DNA of 64,000 nucleotides from Frankia umida (GTDB taxonomy: Bacteria > Actinomycetota > Actinomycetes > Frankiales > Frankiaceae), in assembly GCF_023242945.1 (NCBI RefSeq), contig NZ_JALKFT010000006.1, positions 224,284 to 288,283 on the forward strand, given 5' to 3'. Each line of letters starts with the position of its first letter. Positions within the stretch are counted from its first letter, which is position 1. The notes under the pieces were generated by a model. The model saw nothing but the letters and a program-made list of their open reading frames with translations. It made no database searches and was not told the origin of the DNA. Made by a program: the position numbers and the translations under genes. Shown piece after piece: positions 8,122-16,401 of the stretch.

Positions 8122-9522
8122 ATGAGTGAGAGCGCACCCGGCGCGGTGACCGGGCTGGAGGAGAACCTCTGGCCGCTCACGGCCCGGCTCGAGGCGGACG
8201 GGGTGATGTCCGTCGGTGGTGTGCGGGTGGACGCGCTGGCCGCCGAGTTCGGCACGCCGGCGTTCGTGCTGGACGAGGCGGATTTCCGGGCCCGTGCCAC
8301 GGCCTGGCGGCAGGCTTTCGCCGACTGTGATGTTTATTACGCCGGCAAGGCGTTCCTGTGTCGGGCGTTCGCGCGCTGGGTGGACGAGGAGGGCCTGCGC
8401 CTGGACGTGTGCACCGGTGGCGAGCTGGCCGTGGCGCGCTCGGTCGGTTTCCCGGCCGAGCGGCTGCTGTTCCACGGCAACAACAAGTCGCTGGGTGAAC
8501 TGCGGGCGGCGGTGGAGTACCGGGTCGGGCGGATCGTCGTCGACAGTTTCGTCGAGATCGAGCGGCTGGCCGCGGTCGCCGCCGCGGCGGGAATCCGCCA
8601 GCGGGTGCTCGTCCGGGTCACCCCTGGCGTCGAGGCGCACACCCACAGCTATATTTCGACGGGTCAGGAAGATCAGAAGTTCGGGTTCTCGCTCGCCGGT
8701 GGCGCGGCGGCGCGGGCGGTCGCCGCGGTGCTCGCCGAGAGCGGCCTCGAACTGGTCGGGCTGCACGCCCACATCGGTTCGCAGATCTTCGACACCGCCG
8801 GGTTCGGCCTGGCCGCACACCGCATGGTCGGGCTGCTCGCCCGCATCCGCGACGAGCACGGCGTCGAACTGCCCGAACTCGACCTCGGCGGCGGCCTCGG
8901 CATCGCCTACACCAGCGAGGACGCCCCGCTCGACGTCGAGGAGGTGGCCGAGCGGCTGATCGCGCTGGTGGGCAAGGAGTGCGCGGCGCTGGGCCTGACC
9001 GTGCCGCGGCTGGGTGTCGAACCCGGCCGGGCCCTCGTCGGTTCGTCCACGGTGACGCTCTACGAGGTCGGCACCGTCAAGGAACTCCCCGGGCTGCGCA
9101 CCTATGTCAGCGTCGACGGCGGTATGAGCGACAACATCCGCACCGCGCTCTACGACGCCCGCTACACCGCCCGGCTCGTCTCCCGGCCCGGCGCGGCCAC
9201 CACGCAGGTCGTCACGCTGGTCGGGCGGCACTGCGAGTCCGGCGACGTCGTCGCGCACGACGTGCCGCTGCCGGGCGACGTGCGCCCCGGTGACCTGGTC
9301 GCGGTGCCGGCCAGCGGTGCCTACCACCGCTCGATGGCCAGCAACTACAACCATGTGCCCCGGCCGCCGGTCATCGCCGTGCGCGACGGCACCGCGCGGG
9401 TGATCGTCCGACGGGAGACCGAGGACGACCTGCTCCGGCTGGACGCCGACCCGCCCGACCCGGCTGTCTCGGTCACCTCGGCCGAGCGGGCCGACTCGCG
9501 CGAGGCGCGGGTGGCGCGATGA
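8122..9522 (+). CDS. lysA: Diaminopimelate decarboxylase
   Basis: The PLP enzyme for the last step of lysine synthesis (meso-diaminopimelate to L-lysine plus CO2). A fold III barrel carries the PLP Lys in VYYAGKAFLCR (about residue 76), the HGNNKS segment, the GLHAHIGSQI motif and the phosphate-binding ELDLGGGLGI. The second active-site half has VEPGRALVGSS and HCESGD, whose Cys reaches the partner subunit. I chose ATG 8122 (466 residues) because GGAGA lies just upstream and the family homology starts soon after; a GTG at 8080 overlapping the argS stop is the alternative and would add 14 residues. The stop overlaps the hom start (ATGA). Confidence 0.95.
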   Translation: MSESAPGAVTGLEENLWPLTARLEADGVMSVGGVRVDALAAEFGTPAFVLDEADFRARATAWRQAFADCDVYYAGKAFLCRAFARWVDEEGLRLDVCTGGELAVARSVGFPAERLLFHGNNKSLGELRAAVEYRVGRIVVDSFVEIERLAAVAAAAGIRQRVLVRVTPGVEAHTHSYISTGQEDQKFGFSLAGGAAARAVAAVLAESGLELVGLHAHIGSQIFDTAGFGLAAHRMVGLLARIRDEHGVELPELDLGGGLGIAYTSEDAPLDVEEVAERLIALVGKECAALGLTVPRLGVEPGRALVGSSTVTLYEVGTVKELPGLRTYVSVDGGMSDNIRTALYDARYTARLVSRPGAATTQVVTLVGRHCESGDVVAHDVPLPGDVRPGDLVAVPASGAYHRSMASNYNHVPRPPVIAVRDGTARVIVRRETEDDLLRLDADPPDPAVSVTSAERADSREARVAR

Positions 9523-10802
9523 ACCTGGCGCTGCTGGGCTGCGGTGTGGTCGGCACCGAGATCGTGCGGTTGCTGCGCACCAGCGCCGACGACCTGACCG
9601 CCCGGGTCGGCGAGCCGTTGCGGCTGGTCGGCATCGCGGTGCGTCGGCCCGAACGGGTCCGCGACGCCGAGGTCGACCCGGCGCTGCTCACTTCCGACGC
9701 CGCGGCGCTCGTCGCCCGCGACGACGTCGACCTGGTCATCGAGGTGGTCGGCGGGATCGAGCCGGCGCGCCAGTGGCTGCTGGCGGCCCTGAACGCCGGG
9801 AAACCGGTGGTCACGGCCAACAAGGCGCTGCTGGCCTCGTACGGCACGACGCTGCACGACGCGGCGGCCGCGGCCGGCACCGACCTCTACTACGAGGCGG
9901 CCGTCGCCGGAGCGATCCCGCTGATCCGGCCGCTGCGGGAGAGCCTCGCCGGCGACCGGGTCCGTCGGGTGCTCGGCATCGTCAACGGCACCACCAACTA
10001 CGTCCTCACCCGCATGGACGAGACGGGCGCCTCGTTCGCCGAGGCGCTGGCCGAGGCCGGGGCGCTGGGCTACGCCGAGGCCGACCCGTCCGCCGACATC
10101 GACGGGTACGACGCCGCCGCCAAGGCCGCCATCATGGCCCAGCTGGCCTTCCACACCCGGGTGACGATCGACGACGTCTACCGCGAGGGCATCGGCGACG
10201 TCACCGCGGCCGACATCGCCAGCGCCCGGGAACTCGGCTGCGTCGTGAAGGCACTGGCCGTCGCGGAGCGCTCGACGCAGTCCGAGGGGATCAGCGTCCG
10301 GGTCCACCCGGCGATGATTCCGCGCAGCCACCCGCTGGCCGGGGTGCGTGAGGCGTTCAACGCCGTGTTCGTCGAGGCGGAGGCCGCCGGCCAGCTGATG
10401 TTCTACGGGCAGGGGGCCGGCGGCGCGCCGACGGCGTCCGCGGTGCTCGGTGATGTGGTCGCGGTCGCCCGCAACCGCATCGCCGGACGGCAGGGGCCGG
10501 GTGAGTCGTCCTACGCGGCGCTACCCGTGCTGCCGATGGGCCGTACCGTGACGAGGTATCACGTGAACCTCGACGTCACCGACAAGACCGGCGTACTGGC
10601 GGCGGTCGCCGGTGCCTTCGCGCGTCACGATGTGTCCATCAGAAGTGTCCGTCAGGAGGGCCGCGGTGACGACGCGAGCCTGGTCCTGGTGACGCACGCG
10701 GCGCCGGACGAGGCGCTGTCCGCCACGGTCGAGGAGCTGCGAGGCCTCGCCGAGGTGCGGGCGGTGTCCGGGGTGCTGCGGGTCGAGGGAGGTGAGTCGT
10801 GA
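9519..10802 (+). CDS. hom: Homoserine dehydrogenase
   Basis: 427 residues. It reduces aspartate semialdehyde to homoserine with NAD(P)H, the branch point to threonine and methionine. The Rossmann motif LLGCGVVGTEIVRLL opens the protein, followed by VVTANKALLASYG and the catalytic-domain signature VLGIVNGTTNYVLTRM and GYAEADPSADIDGYDAAAKA. The C-terminus (about residues 348-427) is an ACT domain (VNLDVTDKTGVLAAVAGAFA), the usual site for threonine feedback. It overlaps lysA by 4 bp upstream and thrC by 4 bp downstream (GTGA), so translation is coupled across lysA-hom-thrC. Confidence 0.97.
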   Translation: MNLALLGCGVVGTEIVRLLRTSADDLTARVGEPLRLVGIAVRRPERVRDAEVDPALLTSDAAALVARDDVDLVIEVVGGIEPARQWLLAALNAGKPVVTANKALLASYGTTLHDAAAAAGTDLYYEAAVAGAIPLIRPLRESLAGDRVRRVLGIVNGTTNYVLTRMDETGASFAEALAEAGALGYAEADPSADIDGYDAAAKAAIMAQLAFHTRVTIDDVYREGIGDVTAADIASARELGCVVKALAVAERSTQSEGISVRVHPAMIPRSHPLAGVREAFNAVFVEAEAAGQLMFYGQGAGGAPTASAVLGDVVAVARNRIAGRQGPGESSYAALPVLPMGRTVTRYHVNLDVTDKTGVLAAVAGAFARHDVSIRSVRQEGRGDDASLVLVTHAAPDEALSATVEELRGLAEVRAVSGVLRVEGGES

Positions 10803-11977
10803 CCACGTCGTCCACGGTTGATGTGTCGTCCACCACAGTGCAGGCGCCCCAGGTCGGGACGGCCACGGGTACCAGGCCGGCCGCCGGAGGCCAGCCGTCC
10901 ACCGGCGGGCAGTCGGGCTACCGGCCCTGGCGGGGGCTCATCGAGGAGTATCGCGACCGGCTGCCGGTCGACGCCGACACTCCGGTGATCACCCTGCTGG
11001 AGGGCGGTACCCCGTTGGTGCCGGCCGGGTACCTGTCCGAACTGACCGGATGTGAGGTTCATCTCAAGGTCGAAGGGGCCAACCCGACGGGTTCCTTCAA
11101 GGACCGCGGGATGACGGTGGCGATCAGCCGCGCTGTCGGTGCCGGCTCGCAGGCGGTCATCTGCGCGTCCACCGGCAACACCTCGGCGTCGGCGGCGGCC
11201 TACGCGGCCCGCGCCGGCATCACCTGCGCGGTGCTCGTCCCCAGTGGCAAGATCGCGTTGGGCAAGATGGCCCAGGCGCTGGTGCACGGCGCGCGGCTGC
11301 TGCAGCTCGAGGGCTCCTTCGACGACTGCCTGCGGGTCGCCCGTGAGCTCGCCGACACCTCGCCGGTCACCCTGGTGAACTCGGTCAACCCGTTTCGGAT
11401 CGAGGGGCAGAAGACCGCCTCGTTCGAGATCGTGGCCGCGCTCGGACAGGCTCCGGACGTGCACTGCCTGCCGGTCGGCAACGCCGGCAACATCACCGCC
11501 TACTGGCGGGGTTACCTCGAGCAGGACGCGCTGACCGGCTCGGGCCGACCCCGGATGTGCGGTTTCCAGGCCGCCGGGGCCGCGCCGATCGTGCGTGGCG
11601 CGGTGGTGGCCGCCCCACAGACCATCGCCACGGCGATCCGGATCGGCAATCCGGCGTCCTGGGAGCAGGCCGTCGAGGCTCGTGACACCTCCGGCGGGCT
11701 CATCGACGCCGTCAACGATCGGCAGATCCTCGCCGCCTACCGGATGCTGGCGCACCGCGAGGGCGTGTTCGTCGAGCCGTCCAGCGCGGCCAGCGTCGCG
11801 GGGCTGCTGATGGCCCGGGCGGACGGGCGGATCGAGGCCGGCTCGCGGATCGTGTGCACGGTCACCGGCAACGGCCTGAAGGACCCCGACTGGGCCATCA
11901 GCGGGGCGGCCCGACCGGAGACCATTCGGCCGACGGTCGCCGGTGCCGCCGAGGCGCTCGGCCTCACCCTGTCGTGA
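10799..11977 (+). CDS. thrC: Threonine synthase
   Basis: 392 residues. A PLP enzyme that turns O-phosphohomoserine into threonine. The PLP Lys is Lys101 in NPTGSFKDRGM; STGNTSASAAAYAARAG is the phosphate-contact loop, and PVGNAGNITAYW is the Gly-rich cofactor cup. The first 40 or so residues are a Thr/Ser/Gly-rich extension not found in the shorter mycobacterial enzyme and probably disordered. The GTG start overlaps the hom stop and the TGA overlaps the thrB GTG, both as GTGA, so the operon is unbroken. Confidence 0.97.
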   Translation: MTTSSTVDVSSTTVQAPQVGTATGTRPAAGGQPSTGGQSGYRPWRGLIEEYRDRLPVDADTPVITLLEGGTPLVPAGYLSELTGCEVHLKVEGANPTGSFKDRGMTVAISRAVGAGSQAVICASTGNTSASAAAYAARAGITCAVLVPSGKIALGKMAQALVHGARLLQLEGSFDDCLRVARELADTSPVTLVNSVNPFRIEGQKTASFEIVAALGQAPDVHCLPVGNAGNITAYWRGYLEQDALTGSGRPRMCGFQAAGAAPIVRGAVVAAPQTIATAIRIGNPASWEQAVEARDTSGGLIDAVNDRQILAAYRMLAHREGVFVEPSSAASVAGLLMARADGRIEAGSRIVCTVTGNGLKDPDWAISGAARPETIRPTVAGAAEALGLTLS

Positions 11978-12978
11978 CAACAGGCGCGACGACAGGTACG
12001 TCGACGGGCGAGGGTGTGACGGTGGGTGGGGCGAGTTCGGGTGTCGCCGGTCGGGTGCGGGTGCGGGTGCCGGCCACCAGCGCGAACCTGGGTCCCGGCT
12101 TCGACTCCTTCGGGCTCGCCCTCGGCCTGTACGACGAGGTCGAGGTCGCACTGACCGCGAGCGGTCTGACCGTGGACGTCACCGGGGCCGACGCCGTCGC
12201 CCAGGACGAGACCCATCTCGTCGTGCGGGCGATCCGGGCGGCCTTCGACGTCCTCGGTCGGCCGCAGCCGGGGCTCGCGCTGCGGTGCGTCAACCGGATC
12301 CCGCACGGCCGTGGCCTCGGCTCGTCGGCCGCGGCGATCGTCGCCGGCATCATCGCCGCCGCGGCCCTGGCCGAAGCCGATGGCCCGGCCAGCGGTGCTG
12401 GCGGTGCTGGGTGGATGTTGCGGCTGGCGGACGAGCTTGAGGGGCATCCGGACAACGTCGCCGCGGCGCTGGTCGGGGGTTTCACCGTCGCCTGGTCGGA
12501 CGCGCACGGCGCGGACTGTCTGCGGGTGGAGCCGTTCGAGCAGGTGCGTCCGGTGGTGTTCGTCCCGACGCTGCGGCAGTCGACCGAGGCGTCCCGCGGC
12601 GCGCTGCCGGAGCGGGTGCCCCTCGCCGACGCGGCCCGCACACTGGGCCGGGCCGCGCTGTTGGCGCTGGCCATGTCGGCGGCCGAGCCCGCGGCGGCCG
12701 ACACGCGGGCGACGACCCTGCTGCGGGCCACCGAGGACTTCCTGCACCAGCCGTACCGGCTGCCCGCGACCGCGGCCACCGGGGAGCTTGTCGGACGGCT
12801 GCGGGCGATGGGAATCGCCGCGACGCTGTCCGGTTCGGGGCCGTCGGTACTGGCGCTGGCCGTCGGTGGGCAGCAGGCCACGGTGGCCGCCGGCGCTGTG
12901 ACCGGTGAGTTCACCGTTCTGCCGCTGAGCGTCGACCGAGGTGGGGCGCAGGTGCTCACGGTTGACCGCAACGGGTGA
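11974..12978 (+). CDS. thrB: Homoserine kinase
   Basis: 334 residues from GTG 11974, which overlaps the thrC stop. A GHMP kinase that phosphorylates homoserine for ThrC. Motif 1 is VRVPATSANLGPGFDSFGLAL, the ATP-binding loop is IPHGRGLGSSAAAIVAGI (about residues 109-126), and motif 3 is AATLSGSGPSVLAL near the end. DELEGHPDNVAAALVGGF carries the substrate-site Asp. Roughly 25 low-complexity Gly/Thr residues precede the fold. Last gene of the operon; the DNA downstream carries the rho promoters. Confidence 0.96.
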   Translation: MTTGATTGTSTGEGVTVGGASSGVAGRVRVRVPATSANLGPGFDSFGLALGLYDEVEVALTASGLTVDVTGADAVAQDETHLVVRAIRAAFDVLGRPQPGLALRCVNRIPHGRGLGSSAAAIVAGIIAAAALAEADGPASGAGGAGWMLRLADELEGHPDNVAAALVGGFTVAWSDAHGADCLRVEPFEQVRPVVFVPTLRQSTEASRGALPERVPLADAARTLGRAALLALAMSAAEPAAADTRATTLLRATEDFLHQPYRLPATAATGELVGRLRAMGIAATLSGSGPSVLALAVGGQQATVAAGAVTGEFTVLPLSVDRGGAQVLTVDRNG

Positions 12979-12989
12979 TCGTATATCGT
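12962..12989 (+). promoter_or_regulatory. Upstream rho promoter (TTGACC - 16 bp - TATCGT)
   Basis: TTGACC at 12962-12967 and TATCGT at 12984-12989 are spaced by 16 bp, a good housekeeping-sigma promoter. The -35 box lies inside the last codons of thrB. Transcription would begin near 12996, giving a leader of about 455 nt before rho. Confidence 0.45.
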
Positions 12990-12997
12990 GATGGGGT

Positions 12998-13009
12998 GCT
13001 CGTACGAGC
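12998..13009. promoter_or_regulatory. Perfect palindrome GCTCGTACGAGC at the predicted start of transcription
   Basis: The 12-bp inverted repeat overlaps positions +2 to +13 of the upstream rho promoter. A dimeric repressor could bind here; no regulator is identified. Confidence 0.3.
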
Positions 13010-13080
13010 GTCCGGATCGCCGGATGGCTCGGTGGGCACGGTTCGGAGTCCTCTCGGGAAGTCCTGAGGGCGCAAGGTTG

Positions 13081-13109
13081 TTGCCCAGGTGTCCGCGGCT
13101 GGATAGTCT
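13081..13109 (+). promoter_or_regulatory. Downstream rho promoter (TTGCCC - 17 bp - TAGTCT)
   Basis: TTGCCC at 13081-13086 and TAGTCT at 13104-13109 with the ideal 17-bp spacing. It would give a leader of about 335 nt. Confidence 0.45.
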
Positions 13110-13451
13110 GGTGACTGCACCCGCTGCCACCGCGGCGCGTGCTCGCCCCCGCAGTGTCGCTCTGGCGCTGGGTCACTCTGGTGTCCGGGTCGCTCTGGCC
13201 CTGTCCGTTGGGCCAAGGTTCGGGACTCCGGTGTTTCGGCCTCGTCGTCGTTGCCTCGGCTCCACACCGGTGCACCTGGGCGGGATCGGCGAGTTCGCCC
13301 GCGGCGGACGGCCGCTGGCGCCGTAGACGGGCGCGTCTTTCGCCCATCCGGTGCTGTACATCCCCTTCACCCGGCATTTGTGCAGGCGGAGAAGGTTCAC
13401 ACGCTACGCCCGGCTCGTCTGTCGAGCCAGTTCCTTCAGGGAAGGAAAACC

Positions 13452-15806
13452 TTGAGCGACACCACCAACGTGCTGCCACCGAGCGCACGTGAGTCTGCGG
13501 CGTCGGCGACGCCTGCATCGCTTCACGAGAGCGGGCTGGCGGCCGCCACCTCGTCCGCAGACACCCTCACCACCGCGTCCGTCCTCACCGCCGACAACGG
13601 CGGCGAGCGGGCCACCCGCGGGGACGCGGCTGCTGCCGCCGCCGCCGCGGCGAGCGTGACCCGTCGGCGCCGTCAGGGCACCGGCCTGTCCGCGATGCTG
13701 CTCCCCGAGCTGCAGGCCATGGCGCAGTCCATGGGCATCCAGGGCGTGGGCCGGCTGCGTAAGGGCCAGCTCATCGCCGCAATTCAGAATCTCCAGAACG
13801 AGAGCTCGGGTGGTTCGGCCGCGCCCGCGGCGACCGACGCGCCGGTCGCCGACGCGCCGAGCGCCGCCACCCCGGCAGCGGGTGACACCGCTTCGGCCGG
13901 CCAGTCGTCGCGTCGCGGTGGCGAGGCCGCCAGCAGTGCCACCCCGACCCGTACGCGTACCCGTCGAGGCGCCTCCCGCTCGGCCGCGAGCCCGGCAGCC
14001 GAGCAGCCGACCCTGCCCGAAGCCGGTGGGGACACCGCGGAGGCCCGTCCGGCGTCGGCCGTGACCGCCGCGGCGCCGGTGACCGGTGGCCCGGCCACCG
14101 CCACGCAGCCAGCCGCCGCGGCGACCACCGCCCCGGCGACCACCGCCCCGGCGACCACCGCCCCGGCGCAGACCCCGCCCGCCAACGGTCGCCAGAGCGA
14201 CGGCGGTCCCCGGACCCGCGAGGACCGGCGGGACCGCTCCGCGGACAACGGCCGATCCGGCGACTCCGGCAACGAGCGCCGTGGTGAACGTGCTGACCGT
14301 GGTGAGCGTGCTGACCGTGGTGAGCGTGCCGACCGGTCTGACCGCAGTGAGCGCGCTGACCGCGGTGAGCGTGCCGATCGTGGTGAGCGTGCCGATCGTG
14401 GCGACCGGTCGGACCGGCAGGGTGGCGACCGTGGGAGCCGCTCCGACCGTACACAGGGTGGCGACCGTTCCAGCCAGAACGACCGTTCCAGCCAGAACGA
14501 CCGTTCGGGTCAGAACGACCGCTCCAGTCAGAACGACCGTTCGGGTCAGGGAGGCCAGAGCGACGACGACCTGGCCGGCCGCAGCCGGCGGGGCCGCTTC
14601 CGCGAGCGTGGCCGCAACCGTGGCCGTGGGGGCCCGGTGCCGGCGGAGAACGAGCCGGTGGTGCGCGAGGACGACGTCCTCGTTCCGGTCGCGGGCATTC
14701 TCGACGTCCTGGACAACTACGCTTTCGTGCGCACCAGTGGTTACCTGACCGGGCCGACCGACGTCTACGTCAGCCTCGCCCAGGTCCGCCGCAACGGTCT
14801 GCGCCGCGGCGATGCCATCACCGGTGTGGTGCGCGCCCCGCAGGAAGGCGAGCAGCGTCGCGACAAGTACAACGCGCTGGTCCGCCTCGACACCATCAAC
14901 GGGATGGACCCCGAGGAGGCCCGCGGGCGCCCGGAGTTCACCAAGCTCACCCCGCTCTACCCGCAGGACCGGCTGCGTCTGGAGACCGAGCCGCACCTGC
15001 TGACCACCCGGGTCATCGACCTGGTCATGCCGATCGGCAAGGGGCAGCGCGCGCTGATCGTCAGCCCGCCCAAGGCCGGTAAGACGATGGTGTTGCAGTC
15101 GATCGCCAACGCGATCGCCACCAACAACCCGGAAGTGCACCTCATGGTCGTCCTCGTGGACGAGCGGCCAGAAGAGGTCACGGACATGCAGCGCTCGGTC
15201 AAGGGTGAGGTCATCGCCTCGACCTTCGACCGTCCGCCGGCCGACCACACCAACGTCGCGGAGCTGTCCATCGAGCGGGCCAAGCGCCTGGTCGAACTCG
15301 GCCACGACGTCGTCGTCCTGCTCGACTCCATCACCCGGCTGGGCCGCGCCTACAACCTGGCCGCCCCCGCCTCCGGCCGCATCCTGTCCGGTGGTGTCGA
15401 CTCGACCGCGCTCTACCCGCCGAAGCGTTTCCTCGGCGCCGCCCGCAACATCGAGGACGGCGGGTCGCTCACCATCATCGCGACCGCGCTGGTCGAGACC
15501 GGTTCCACGATGGACACGGTCATCTTCGAGGAGTTCAAGGGCACCGGTAACGCGGAGCTCAAGCTCGACCGCAAGATCGCCGACAAGCGCATCTTCCCCG
15601 CGGTGGACGTGGACGCCTCCAGCACTCGTAAGGAGGACATCCTCCTGGCTCCCGACGAGCTCGCGATCATGCACAAGCTGCGGCGTGTCCTGCACACCCG
15701 GGAGAACCAGCAGGCCCTGGAACTTCTGCTCGACCGGATCAAGCAGACCCGGACGAACTACGAGTTCCTGATGCAGATCGCCAAGACCGCTCCGCCGCAG
15801 GACTGA
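13452..15806 (+). CDS. rho: Transcription termination factor Rho
   Basis: 784 residues from TTG 13452, chosen because GGAAGGAAAA lies just upstream and the product starts with SDTTN, as in Streptomyces Rho. Residues about 78-113 are the Rho N-terminal helical domain (LLPELQAMAQSMGIQGVGRL). Residues about 115-400 are a long Ala/Thr/Pro then Arg/Asp/Gly/Ser-rich insertion with tandem repeats. The OB-fold RNA-binding domain starts near residue 412 (PVAGILDVLDNYAFVRTSGY). The ATPase core has Walker A SPPKAGKT (Lys544) and VVVLLDSITRLGRAYN. The protein forms a ring helicase that ends transcription. G+C-rich actinobacteria often carry such insertions, which bind RNA and alter termination; E. coli Rho is only 419 residues. 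Confidence 0.95.
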   Translation: MSDTTNVLPPSARESAASATPASLHESGLAAATSSADTLTTASVLTADNGGERATRGDAAAAAAAAASVTRRRRQGTGLSAMLLPELQAMAQSMGIQGVGRLRKGQLIAAIQNLQNESSGGSAAPAATDAPVADAPSAATPAAGDTASAGQSSRRGGEAASSATPTRTRTRRGASRSAASPAAEQPTLPEAGGDTAEARPASAVTAAAPVTGGPATATQPAAAATTAPATTAPATTAPAQTPPANGRQSDGGPRTREDRRDRSADNGRSGDSGNERRGERADRGERADRGERADRSDRSERADRGERADRGERADRGDRSDRQGGDRGSRSDRTQGGDRSSQNDRSSQNDRSGQNDRSSQNDRSGQGGQSDDDLAGRSRRGRFRERGRNRGRGGPVPAENEPVVREDDVLVPVAGILDVLDNYAFVRTSGYLTGPTDVYVSLAQVRRNGLRRGDAITGVVRAPQEGEQRRDKYNALVRLDTINGMDPEEARGRPEFTKLTPLYPQDRLRLETEPHLLTTRVIDLVMPIGKGQRALIVSPPKAGKTMVLQSIANAIATNNPEVHLMVVLVDERPEEVTDMQRSVKGEVIASTFDRPPADHTNVAELSIERAKRLVELGHDVVVLLDSITRLGRAYNLAAPASGRILSGGVDSTALYPPKRFLGAARNIEDGGSLTIIATALVETGSTMDTVIFEEFKGTGNAELKLDRKIADKRIFPAVDVDASSTRKEDILLAPDELAIMHKLRRVLHTRENQQALELLLDRIKQTRTNYEFLMQIAKTAPPQD
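14121..14165 (+). repeat. 15-bp tandem repeat x3 in rho
   Basis: Three perfect copies of GCGACCACCGCCCCG, encoding ATTAP-type units in the Ala/Thr/Pro-rich part of the Rho insertion. An in-frame multiple of three, so copy number can change without breaking the gene. Confidence 0.8.
14281..14410 (+). repeat. 18-bp imperfect tandem repeats in rho (Glu-Arg-Ala-Asp-Arg-Gly units)
   Basis: About seven imperfect copies of GTGGTGAGCGTGCTGACC encode ERADRG-type hexapeptides. They make a highly charged, flexible Arg/Asp/Gly tract typical of RNA-binding disordered regions. Confidence 0.75.
14463..14549 (+). repeat. 18-bp tandem repeats in rho (Asp-Arg-Ser-Ser-Gln-Asn units)
   Basis: Nearly five copies of GACCGTTCCAGCCAGAAC or close variants, encoding DRSSQN / DRSGQN hexapeptides. 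A second repeat class inside the same Rho insertion. Confidence 0.8.
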
Positions 15807-15822
15807 TCCGCCCCGTGGGGAC

Positions 15823-15844
15823 GCCGGCTCGCGGGGGAGCCGGC
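15823..15844 (+). terminator. Hairpin after rho
   Basis: GCCGGCTC (15823-15830) and GAGCCGGC (15837-15844) form a perfect 8-bp stem with loop GCGGGG, 17 bp past the rho stop. No T-run follows, as is common in this group. Confidence 0.5.
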
Positions 15845-16025
15845 AGACGGGAGAGTCGCCCGCGGGAACACGCGGGGTGGGGTCGACGTTGCCAGCGGTG
15901 GGACGCGCGGGCATCATGACGGCCTCCGCGACCCGCTCTGGCACACTGGCAGCAGACCGGCTCCGGTTCACGCCGTCCAACACCGAGGATGGCGACCCGG
16001 CGGCCACATTCGAAGATGAGGGACC

Positions 16026-16262
16026 ATGAAGGCTGACATTCACCCGACCTACCACGAGACGACCGTGACCTGTACCTGCGGGAGTGTCTTCACCACCCGC
16101 AGCACCAAGGAGAACGGCGTCGTCAACGCCGAGGTCTGCTCGCAGTGCCACCCGTTCTACACGGGCAAGCAGAAGATTCTCGACGTCGGTGGCCGGGTCG
16201 AGAAGTTCGAGCGTCGGTTCGGCCGGCGTCGCCCCGGCGAAAAGGTCGGCGGCGCGAAGTAG
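16026..16262 (+). CDS. rpmE: 50S ribosomal protein L31
   Basis: 78 residues. The zinc-ribbon Cys residues of the standard (C+) form are present as TCTCGS and VCSQCHPFYTGKQ, so this is the zinc-containing copy, not the Zur-controlled Cys-free paralogue. The C-terminal tail is basic (KFERRFGRRRPGEKVGG). It binds the central protuberance of the large ribosomal subunit. It lies between rho and prfA, the standard actinobacterial order, and has its own terminator. Confidence 0.97.
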   Translation: MKADIHPTYHETTVTCTCGSVFTTRSTKENGVVNAEVCSQCHPFYTGKQKILDVGGRVEKFERRFGRRRPGEKVGGAK

Positions 16263-16270
16263 TGACGCCT

Positions 16271-16305
16271 CGGCGCCCGTCCGGTTCCCCGGGCGGGCGC
16301 CGTTT
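16271..16305 (+). terminator. Strong intrinsic terminator after rpmE
   Basis: CGGCGCCCGTCCGG (16271-16284) pairs with CCGGGCGGGCGCCG (16289-16302) over 14 pairs with a single G-U, loop TTCC, followed by TTTGC. It starts 8 bp after the rpmE stop and should separate rpmE from prfA. Confidence 0.8.
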
Positions 16306-16401
16306 GCGTCCCGGTCGGATCGGTACGCCGGTACGGCCCTGTCCACTTCCCCGGCGCCATGTCGCGCGTCGGGACCGCGACGTGCGAAGAGGTACCAAAG
16401 C

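Larger units (their letters stand above)
12979..13451 (+). other. Long untranslated leader of rho, 473 bp
   Basis: No credible gene. The one long frame (12988-13326) lacks coding bias and has no recognisable content. The stretch contains two candidate promoters and a perfect 12-bp palindrome. Long rho leaders are known in other bacteria, where Rho limits its own transcription; autoregulation here is inferred from length and position only. Confidence 0.5.

Noticed and set aside
12988..13326. 112-codon plus-strand frame between thrB and rho
   Set aside because: Codon third positions look random, no family match, and a good promoter lies inside it.
13251..13451. In-frame extension of rho upstream of TTG 13452
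   Set aside because: Lacks coding bias, overlaps the leader and promoter region, and the TTG has a strong ribosome binding site and a Streptomyces-like N-terminus.
14281..14549. CRISPR-like repeats
   Set aside because: Units are adjacent, without spacers, and stay in the rho reading frame; they are coding repeats.
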